Assembly: GCA_903831635.1 (NCBI GenBank) | Contig: CAIKYN010000155.1 | Coordinates: 1 to 7,072 of the forward strand | Reading direction: 5' to 3' | DNA length: 7,072 nucleotides | Source of the DNA: an uncultured Spartobacteria bacterium | GTDB lineage: Bacteria > Verrucomicrobiota > Verrucomicrobiia > Chthoniobacterales > UBA6821 | Part shown: one piece after another, positions 1 to 4,856 of the stretch | Layout of the letters: each line of letters opens with the position of its first letter | How positions within the stretch are numbered: the stretch's first letter is position 1 | Translations under genes and position numbers: made by a program | Notes under the pieces: generated by a model | Told to the model about the DNA's origin: nothing | The model's input: only the letters and a program-made list of their open reading frames with translations | Database searches by the model: none

Positions 1-1
1 A

Positions 2-568
2 CTGGCTGGGTTCCTGATCGCCAACTACGGACGCCAGCACATCATCACTCTCCCCAGGGGGGCGAGGAAGCGGGTGATCTTTGAGGAGGTAGCCCGAACG
101 CTGGACGTGCCGGGAGGGGAACAGCTCGTGAGTGAGTTCTATGCGCAGCTCTCGAAGTTCTCGACCTGGATCATTTCGATCGTCCAGCAGTACAGCCGCT
201 TCCAGAACTCGGGCATCCGTCCCATCGTCTTCGGCAACGCCAAGCAGTTCTTCTTCACCCGCATGAACGACCGGCGGGACATCGAGGATGTGGCCCGGGA
301 CATCGACCTTTCGGAAGCCACCAAGGAGGCGGTGTCGCGCTATCCGCTGCCGGAGCACCTCCCCGACAACAACAAGTACGCAGCCCTGACCTACTACCAC
401 CTCGATGTGCGGCAGGCACGGTGCGGGACGATCCATAACCGGGTCTCTCCCGAGATGCTCTTCTGCTCCTCCTCGACGGGGCAGGACTTCGACGAACGCA
501 GCCGGAAGCTCCGCAGTCACGAAGACATCGTGGCCGGGATCCTCCGGGAAACCAACCAACCCCAATGA
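2..568 (+). CDS. virB4: VirB4/TrbE-type T4SS ATPase, C-terminal part (5' truncated by window)
   Basis: VirB4 proteins are cytoplasmic or membrane-associated ATPases that energise pilus assembly and substrate passage in T4SSs. The reading frame is already open at base 2, so the real start and Walker A lie upstream; the GTG at 74 is internal. The visible 188 residues match the C-terminal RecA-like half. There is a Walker B-like strand RVIFEE (visible residues 24-29), then the helical run EFYAQLSKFSTWIISIVQQYSRF shortened here to its key part, QQYSRF (62-67), where related ATPases carry a conserved Gln, and then the strand GNAKQFFF (78-85). A tail typical of the family follows (YPLPEHLP, then MLFCSSSTGQDFDE). 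The Walker B acidic pair is Glu-Glu rather than the usual Asp-Glu. The stop overlaps the start of the next gene as ATGA, implying translational coupling. The VirB4 assignment is firm; the choice between VirB4, TrbE and TraC subfamily names is not. Confidence 0.9.
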   Translation: MAGFLIANYGRQHIITLPRGARKRVIFEEVARTLDVPGGEQLVSEFYAQLSKFSTWIISIVQQYSRFQNSGIRPIVFGNAKQFFFTRMNDRRDIEDVARDIDLSEATKEAVSRYPLPEHLPDNNKYAALTYYHLDVRQARCGTIHNRVSPEMLFCSSSTGQDFDERSRKLRSHEDIVAGILRETNQPQ

Positions 569-813
569 AACGTCCTCTCCTCATCCTCTGCTTACTCGCG
601 ACCGGCTGTGCCGGAAGGTCTCAGTTCCAAAAAGGCTATGAGCGTGGTGCCGCTGACACGGTGAAGCGCCAGTACTGGATTGAGCAGAGCCTCCAGAAGC
701 CAGGAAAGAACCCCGAGAAACATCTCACGATCTACAAGCTGACCGTGCCACCTGACCCCGACGCGAAGGTGAAGACGGTTCCTTATGAGATCGGGATTCC
801 CATCGTGAACTGA
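565..813 (+). CDS. Small T4SS-associated lipoprotein (VirB7 candidate)
   Basis: The 82-residue product begins with a lipoprotein signal peptide: MKRP, a hydrophobic run LLILCLLA, then ATGC with the lipidated Cys at position 15. This predicts export, lipidation and retention in the envelope, most likely the outer membrane. The mature part of about 68 residues is hydrophilic (KGYERGAADTVKRQYW, then PPDPDAKVKTVPYEIGIP) and contains no further Cys. The ATG overlaps the virB4 stop (ATGA) and the next gene starts 2 nt after its stop, so it belongs to the operon. Small lipoproteins of the VirB7 class stabilise VirB9 in the outer-membrane ring, and position and size make that role plausible. I do not recognise the mature sequence as a named family, so the VirB7 role is inference. 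Classical VirB7 lies between virB6 and virB8, which is not the case here. Confidence 0.78.
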   Translation: MKRPLLILCLLATGCAGRSQFQKGYERGAADTVKRQYWIEQSLQKPGKNPEKHLTIYKLTVPPDPDAKVKTVPYEIGIPIVN

Positions 814-815
814 TC

Positions 816-1673
816 ATGAAGAAGTACCTACCTCTCTTCTTGCTGGTTGCGGCGGTTCCAGCGAAAGGCCAATGGGTCGTTTCCGATCCTGTCGTGGAGC
901 AGGCGACCATGGCAAAGAATGCCTTCGACCAGCTGAAGTATGCTTGGGAGCAGACCCAATGGGCGCAGCAGCTTTCGAATCTCGCCCAGACCCTCGATAC
1001 GGTGAAGAGCCAGCTGGAGGTCGCCCAGCAGGTAAAGACGGCCATCGGGAATCCGGCGGCGATTTCCGGGGCGATCCAGAGCGGACTCTTTTCCTCCTAT
1101 CTCAGGAACTCGGGGATCACGGACACGCTGAGTGACCTCTCCAACATCACCCAGCAGGGGGCCAAGCAGTCTGTAGCTATCCAGCAGATGTATCGCCCTA
1201 TCGATCTGAATGCCTACAAGCAGATCGAGACGCCCTTTGAGGGAACGGCTTCGTTTCGGGATGAAACCGATCCGCTGAAGCAGTTCCGGTCGGTGGAGAA
1301 CGCTTACTCGAACTTTCAAGACATGCTTCAGCAGGCGCAGAGCAAGCGGAAGGAACTCAACACCCAGATTGCGGCACTGAACGATCAGCTCAAGAACGCT
1401 CAGGATGATGCCGAGGTGCAGAAGCTGCATGGGTCACTCACGACAGCCCAGACCTCGCTCAAGGATCTCGACGGGATCATGGATGGGGCGGAGCACCAGG
1501 TGAAGCTGCTCCATATGCTTAATGAGAACCGGGAGGCTACCGAGGCGATTGCTGCTGAAGAGATCTCCAGGGCTCGTAATCGGGAGAGTGCCAAGATGGG
1601 GTCGGATGCGGAGGCCTCTGCCGCCAAGTCCGGCTCTCAGAACGGTGGAAACTCTTGGCCTCCGGGCTTCTGA
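816..1673 (+). CDS. virB5: VirB5/TrbJ-like periplasmic or pilus-associated protein
   Basis: VirB5/TrbJ proteins are exported, mostly helical proteins found in the periplasm and at the pilus tip, where they help assembly and recipient contact. The 285-residue product has a Sec signal peptide (MKKYLPLFLLVAAVPAKG, cleavage near residue 18). The mature start WVVSDPVVEQATMAKNAFDQ resembles the TrbJ pattern of hydrophobics followed by DP and a long helix. Residues 35-75 are rich in Gln/Trp/Leu (WEQTQWAQQLSNLAQTL). Residues about 160-230 look like a coiled coil (SKRKELNTQIAALNDQLKNA). The C-terminal 30 residues are Ser/Gly/Asn/Ala-rich and probably disordered. No Cys is present in the mature protein. 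It lies between the lipoprotein and virB6, the normal neighbourhood for VirB5. The start at 816 is 2 nt past the upstream stop, has only a weak Shine-Dalgarno, and fits the signal peptide. The TrbJ/VirB5 fold assignment is good; the exact role is inferred. Confidence 0.86.
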   Translation: MKKYLPLFLLVAAVPAKGQWVVSDPVVEQATMAKNAFDQLKYAWEQTQWAQQLSNLAQTLDTVKSQLEVAQQVKTAIGNPAAISGAIQSGLFSSYLRNSGITDTLSDLSNITQQGAKQSVAIQQMYRPIDLNAYKQIETPFEGTASFRDETDPLKQFRSVENAYSNFQDMLQQAQSKRKELNTQIAALNDQLKNAQDDAEVQKLHGSLTTAQTSLKDLDGIMDGAEHQVKLLHMLNENREATEAIAAEEISRARNRESAKMGSDAEASAAKSGSQNGGNSWPPGF

Positions 1674-1676
1674 GCC

Positions 1677-2882
1677 ATGATGCCGGCCCTTTCCAATCTG
1701 TTCGACTCGGCGGGGCAGATCCGCACCTACATGATGCCCTTCGCCTTCGTGCTCTGCATCTTGGGCATCGGGGAAATGGGCTGGAAGGCCGGATCGGATG
1801 CCAAGGCGATCCTCGGCGTGATCCTGAAGGTCACGATCATCGTGGCTCTCATCGCTGGGTATCCGACCATGATGAACAAGGGGATGGAGGCGTTTCAGGA
1901 GATGCGCCAGAAGTTTACCAATGCCCAGGATGCAAAGTTCATCCAGCTCCTGACCTCCAGAATCCAGAACCAGCCGTCGGATTCCTGGACCGATCTTGGG
2001 AAGATCGTCCCCGCAGCCGTGGGCTACTTCTTTCAGGGCATCGGGCGCTTCATGATGATCGTGCTGAACTTCTTTCAGCAGTTCGCGATAGCCGGACTGA
2101 TTGCAGTATCTCCTCTGCTTCTTGGGTTCCTGTTCTTCTCACCGACCCAGTCCTTCGGGATCCAGTTCGCGGTGACCTCCTTCACCGTGATGCTCTGGTA
2201 TCTGGGGATCTGTCTTGTCGACATCGTGATCGTGGCGATCAGCGATCTGCTCTTCGCCCCAATCACTGCTGGCGGGATCGTCCAGGTGGCCCAGAACGCG
2301 ATCGTCGTCCAGAACTGGCTGCTTTTCCCCTTCATCATGGCCTTCGCGTCGATCGTGACGCTCTTCTTCTACCTTTCGGTTCCCTTTGTGGCCGGGGCCA
2401 TCATGAAGGGGGCCAGTGGTACGACTTCGGCTCTCAGTGCCGGGATCAGCAACACGCTTCAGGCGGTGGGTTTTGTGGCAGGAGCAGGAGCAACAGTAGC
2501 AGGAGCAGCAGCTACCTTTGGAGGGTCAGCTGCAGCACAGGCAGCTGTGGCATCGGGTAAAGCAGCCGCAGGTGCGGCGAGTGCCGCAAGCTCTGGCGCA
2601 CGAATCAGCAATGACCTGGCTGGAAGTGCCGGTTCCTCAAGTCCCGGGGGATCCGTGCCCCCTCCTCCCGAGGAGGAGGGCGTGATCATCAATCCGGCCA
2701 ATCCCGCCATGGTGGCCCAGCAGACATCTCCTGAGTCCTTCTCCGTCACCGATCAGTCCAAGGGAACGGTTTCTCATCACAAGGGGAGCCTTTCGACCCC
2801 TCAGGCTGCCCAAGCCGCCTTCAACTCCCATGCCTCAAAGGCGAAGTCCTCTTCATCCAAAGCCGACAACACCAACCCATGA
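1677..2882 (+). CDS. virB6: VirB6/TrbL-like polytopic inner-membrane protein
   Basis: VirB6/TrbL is the polytopic inner-membrane component of the T4SS translocation pore. The 401-residue product has hydrophobic segments near residues 18-36, 43-61, 108-130, 132-156, 165-190 and 213-241, giving five or six membrane spans. Between the second and third is a hydrophilic loop (about 62-107), which in VirB6 proteins faces the periplasm and contacts substrate. From about residue 243 the protein changes to a long low-complexity tail: Ala/Gly-rich to about 318, then SSPGGSVPPPPEEEG, then a Ser/Gln/Lys-rich end (SKAKSSSSKADNTNP). TrbL proteins often carry such hydrophilic C-terminal tails. The gene begins ATGATG 3 nt after the virB5 stop; either Met could be used, with 1677 taken as the first. 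Its stop overlaps the next start (ATGA). A second in-frame-shifted ORF over 1655-2560 is a shadow of this gene. Confidence 0.88.
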   Translation: MMPALSNLFDSAGQIRTYMMPFAFVLCILGIGEMGWKAGSDAKAILGVILKVTIIVALIAGYPTMMNKGMEAFQEMRQKFTNAQDAKFIQLLTSRIQNQPSDSWTDLGKIVPAAVGYFFQGIGRFMMIVLNFFQQFAIAGLIAVSPLLLGFLFFSPTQSFGIQFAVTSFTVMLWYLGICLVDIVIVAISDLLFAPITAGGIVQVAQNAIVVQNWLLFPFIMAFASIVTLFFYLSVPFVAGAIMKGASGTTSALSAGISNTLQAVGFVAGAGATVAGAAATFGGSAAAQAAVASGKAAAGAASAASSGARISNDLAGSAGSSSPGGSVPPPPEEEGVIINPANPAMVAQQTSPESFSVTDQSKGTVSHHKGSLSTPQAAQAAFNSHASKAKSSSSKADNTNP

Positions 2883-3511
2883 AGCTCACCGCTGTTACCT
2901 CCATCACCAACAACATCATCGCCGCCAGGTTCTGGATGGCGATCGCCCTCATCTGCGGGGCTTTGGCCGTCACCTCTCCCTACCTGACCATCAAAGCGAT
3001 GAAACAAAAGGAGAAGGTCGTCATCCTCGATCAGGGTGGGACCCTGATCTATTCGCCCCTGCTTGGCTTTGAGGAAGCTGCGGGGCTTCAGGCATACCAT
3101 GTACGGCTCGCCTGTCTGGCCCTGCTTCAGCGGAATCCGATCGGGCCGGATCTTCCCGATCTGCTGAAGCGGATGTATCTGGAGGAACCAGCCCGCAAGA
3201 AGGCTGCTGCCCTCTACAAGAAGCAGAACCCTGAGTTCAAAGAGAAGGAGATCCACCAGAAGGTGGAAGTTGGCAAACTCGACATCCTCGATACACGCAA
3301 GATGAAGGATGGGGCAGGAGCCTCCTATGAGGCCGTCGACGTCGAGGCGGAGGGGAACCTCGTCCGCACCGGGACTCTCAACAAGATCGAGTTCCGGGAG
3401 GTGGCGAAGTTCAAGATCACCTTCTTCTTTGTTCGTAATCCCGACCTCATGGGGAATGGGCGTCTTCCCCTTGTCGTGCAGGACTTCAAGTATGAGGAAC
3501 ACCCGCTTTAG
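2879..3511 (+). CDS. virB8: VirB8-like bitopic inner-membrane T4SS protein
   Basis: The 210-residue product has a short N-terminal cytoplasmic part, one transmembrane helix (about residues 17-36, RFWMAIALICGALAVTSPYL) and a periplasmic domain of about 170 residues. That is the architecture of VirB8/TraE/TraK-type proteins, whose NTF2-like periplasmic domain bridges the inner-membrane complex and the core. The domain is a helical first half (LLQRNPIGPDLPDLLKRMYL; Lys/Glu-rich 104-128) followed by beta-like stretches, ending in KFKITFFFVRNPDLMGNGRL and LVVQDFKY. I see no single diagnostic motif, so the call rests on topology, size, the C-terminal strands and the position directly after virB6 and before virB9/virB10. 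It starts inside the virB6 stop (ATGA). It is the last gene of the upstream coupled block; 106 nt without coding sequence follow. Confidence 0.76.
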   Translation: MKLTAVTSITNNIIAARFWMAIALICGALAVTSPYLTIKAMKQKEKVVILDQGGTLIYSPLLGFEEAAGLQAYHVRLACLALLQRNPIGPDLPDLLKRMYLEEPARKKAAALYKKQNPEFKEKEIHQKVEVGKLDILDTRKMKDGAGASYEAVDVEAEGNLVRTGTLNKIEFREVAKFKITFFFVRNPDLMGNGRLPLVVQDFKYEEHPL

Positions 3512-3515
3512 GGGA

Positions 3516-3613
3516 TTTTGCGGCGAATAGGTGGATTATTTGCCGCAAAACTGCGGAGAATCTTGATTTGCGGAGATTGAAGGCCTTATTCTCCGCAAAG
3601 TTACGGAAAATAA
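3516..3613 (+). repeat. Six-copy TTTGCGGAGAATAA-like operator array upstream of fic
   Basis: Almost the whole 106-nt gap between virB8 and fic is made of one degenerate motif. The copies are: 3516-3529 (+, TTTTGCGGCGAATA), 3536-3550 (-, complement reads TTTTGCGGCAAATAA), 3551-3563 (+, CTGCGGAGAATCT), 3567-3578 (+, TTTGCGGAGATT), 3586-3599 (-, complement TTTGCGGAGAATAA) and 3600-3613 (+, GTTACGGAAAATAA). Copies 2/3 and 5/6 abut back to back and form two related imperfect palindromes whose starts are exactly 50 nt apart. Perfect inverted arms include TTTTGCGGC 3516-3524 with GCCGCAAAA 3542-3550, and TGCGGAGAAT 3552-3561 with ATTCTCCGCA 3588-3597. The last copy ends 4 nt before the fic start. 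Binding by the fic winged-helix domain, for autoregulation, is the obvious inference. That these are binding sites at all is inferred from their number, orientation and location. Confidence 0.82.
3563..3592 (+). promoter_or_regulatory. Possible fic promoter overlapping operator copies
   Basis: TTGATT at 3563-3568 (four of six matches to TTGACA) and TATTCT at 3587-3592 (four of six to TATAAT) are separated by 18 nt. They would start transcription near 3599, about 18 nt before the fic ATG. The -35 overlaps motif copies 3/4 and the -10 lies inside copy 5, so a protein bound to the array would block it. The match is modest and the spacing one longer than optimal, so treat it as a candidate only. 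Confidence 0.35.
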
Positions 3614-3617
3614 CCCC

Positions 3618-4745
3618 ATGACCTATATTCATCAGCAGAAAGACTGGCCCGAGTTCCGATGGAACGAGGCAAGGTTGCTTCCGCTACTTACCAAGGTGCG
3701 TCATCAGCAAGGTCGGCTGCTTGGGCAGATGGAGGGCTTGGGTTTCCATCTTCGAGGAGAGGCCAATCTGGAGAGCCTGACAAAGGAGGTGATTGGATCC
3801 AGCGCCATCGAAGGTGAAAAACTCGACGCAGAGGAGGTGCGTTCCTCGATCGCAAGGCGTCTGGGTATCGCTCATGCAGGAACGACTGCAGCGAGCCGAC
3901 ATGTCGAGGGAGTGGTGGAAATGATGATCGATGCCACCAGGAAGTATGAGGAGGCCCTCACAGCGGAGAGACTGTGCTCATGGCATGCGGCCCTTTTTCC
4001 GAGCGGTCGAAGCGGAATGCAGCGCATCACCGTGGGAGCCTGGCGTACGGGAGAGGCCGGTCCCATGCAGGTGGTCTCCGGACCGATGGGACGGGAAAGA
4101 GTTCACTTTGAAGCACCCGAGGCCAGCCTGCTGGATGCCGAGATCAGCCGCTTTCTGGAATGGTTCGAGGGAACAGGATCAGTCGATCCCGTCATCAAAG
4201 CAGCCGTTGCTCATTTCTGGTTCGTGACCATCCATCCGTTTGAGGACGGCAATGGACGTATCGCAAGGGCGATTGCCGATATGGCCCTAGCAAGGGCGGA
4301 CGGCGTGGCCGAGCGGTTCTACAGCATGTCCTCGCAGATCGAGCGAGAGAGGAAGCAGTACTACGATTCTCTGGAGAGCAGTCAGCGAGGGGGCATGGAC
4401 ATCACCCTGTGGCTGGAATGGTTCCTTGGCTGTCTAGACGGGGCGTTGCAAAACGCTCAGGAAAATCTCAAAGCAATCCTCCACAAGGCGAGAATCTGGG
4501 AATGGATCAATCAGGACGGTCCGGTCAATGAGCGCCAGCATGCGGTGATCAACCGACTTCTTGATGGATTTGAGGGGAAACTCTCCTCATCAAAGTATGC
4601 GAAGCTCGCGAAGTGCTCGCCTGACACAGCTCTACGAGACATTAACGAACTGGTGGCCCGTGACATCCTGATCAAGGAAGCCGGTGGAGGACGGAGCACC
4701 GGCTACCGTTTGGCCGAATCGTTGGGGACGAAAAAGAACATGTAA
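3618..4745 (+). CDS. fic: Fic family AMPylase with DUF4172-like N-terminus and winged-helix C-terminus
   Basis: Fic enzymes usually transfer AMP from ATP to Ser, Thr or Tyr of target proteins. This 375-residue protein keeps the full active-site motif HPFEDGNGRIAR (206-217; catalytic His206, Asp210, Arg214 and Arg217). Upstream is the flap region with RTGEAGPMQVVSG (143-155) and VHFEAP (162-167). Residues 1-45 (YIHQQKDWPEFRW) look like a DUF4172 domain. SSAIEG at 61-66 fits the class II inhibitory motif (S/T)xxxE(G/N), with Glu65 expected to block productive ATP binding, so inhibition is built in and no separate antitoxin is seen. The C-terminus (about 300-365) resembles a winged helix: YAKLAKCSPDTALRDINELV as recognition part and GGGRSTGYRL as wing. 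It probably acts in the cytoplasm and may control its own promoter through the adjacent repeat array. No BID-like or other secretion domain is apparent. It sits alone between virB8 and virB9 with gaps on both sides. ATG 3618 has almost no Shine-Dalgarno. Confidence 0.96.
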   Translation: MTYIHQQKDWPEFRWNEARLLPLLTKVRHQQGRLLGQMEGLGFHLRGEANLESLTKEVIGSSAIEGEKLDAEEVRSSIARRLGIAHAGTTAASRHVEGVVEMMIDATRKYEEALTAERLCSWHAALFPSGRSGMQRITVGAWRTGEAGPMQVVSGPMGRERVHFEAPEASLLDAEISRFLEWFEGTGSVDPVIKAAVAHFWFVTIHPFEDGNGRIARAIADMALARADGVAERFYSMSSQIERERKQYYDSLESSQRGGMDITLWLEWFLGCLDGALQNAQENLKAILHKARIWEWINQDGPVNERQHAVINRLLDGFEGKLSSSKYAKLAKCSPDTALRDINELVARDILIKEAGGGRSTGYRLAESLGTKKNM

Positions 4746-4845
4746 ATTCATCGACGGCCTGAAGCAAAAAGCCGTCTGAGAGATTTGGAAGATTTGCTCC
4801 CTGCCGGGAGCACGAGAGGACTCGCTTTCAGAAAACCTCGGGAGC
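4746..4845 (+). other. Non-coding spacer between fic and virB9
   Basis: This 100-nt gap has no convincing gene. It holds a weak hairpin (GACGGC 4753-4758 with GCCGTC 4771-4776, loop of 12) that lacks a following T-run and so does not look like an intrinsic terminator. It also holds the first three of four alternating GCTCCC/GGGAGC elements, described separately. With no clear terminator, transcription from virB8 or fic probably continues into virB9. Confidence 0.6.
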
Positions 4846-4856
4846 ATGAAGCTCCC
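4795..4856 (+). promoter_or_regulatory. Tandem hairpin leader enclosing the virB9 start codon
   Basis: Four copies of one 6-mer alternate in orientation: GCTCCC 4796-4801, GGGAGC 4806-4811, GGGAGC 4840-4845 and GCTCCC 4851-4856. The first pair makes a 7-bp stem (TGCTCCC with GGGAGCA, 4795-4812) with a TGCC loop. The second makes a 6-bp stem whose 5-nt loop is ATGAA, that is, the virB9 start codon. The only Shine-Dalgarno-like bases (GGGAG) lie in that stem. Because the arms are identical, 4795-4801 can instead pair with 4840-4846, and 4806-4811 with 4851-4856, so alternative folds are possible. A role in translational control of virB9 is inference; the symmetry itself is plain in the sequence. 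Confidence 0.55.

Noticed and set aside
74..568. GTG at 74 as a start of a separate 164-residue protein
   Set aside because: The same frame is open back to base 2 and the Walker B-like strand of VirB4 spans this GTG, so it is an internal codon of a gene truncated by the window.
828..1430. Antisense ORF of 200 codons opposite virB5
   Set aside because: Runs through the virB5 coiled-coil region as a mirror frame; Arg/Leu-rich composition without domain signals.
1655..2560. 301-codon + strand ORF overlapping virB6
   Set aside because: Its translation is His/Arg/Asp-rich with no membrane segments, typical of an out-of-frame reading of the virB6 membrane protein.
2801..3502. Antisense ORF of 233 codons opposite virB8
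   Set aside because: A shadow of a GC-biased coding strand; no recognisable protein features, and virB8 has a membrane anchor, operon coupling and a sensible fold pattern.
3516..3550. TTTTGCGGC/GCCGCAAAA inverted repeat as a virB8 terminator
   Set aside because: The 17-nt loop and lack of a T-run after the second arm argue against it, and the arms are explained as copies of the repeated operator-like motif.
3516..3613. Iterons of a replication origin or an oriT
   Set aside because: No replication initiator, relaxase or AT-rich unwinding region is visible nearby, and the copies vary in orientation and spacing; an operator role next to a winged-helix gene fits better.
4722..4748. Promoter TTGGGG/TAAATT at the fic end driving virB9
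   Set aside because: Poor -35 match and a 15-nt spacer; not supportable without experimental data.
4753..4776. Intrinsic terminator after fic
   Set aside because: The GACGGC/GCCGTC stem is only 6 bp with a 12-nt loop and is followed by TGAGAGATTTGG rather than a T-run.
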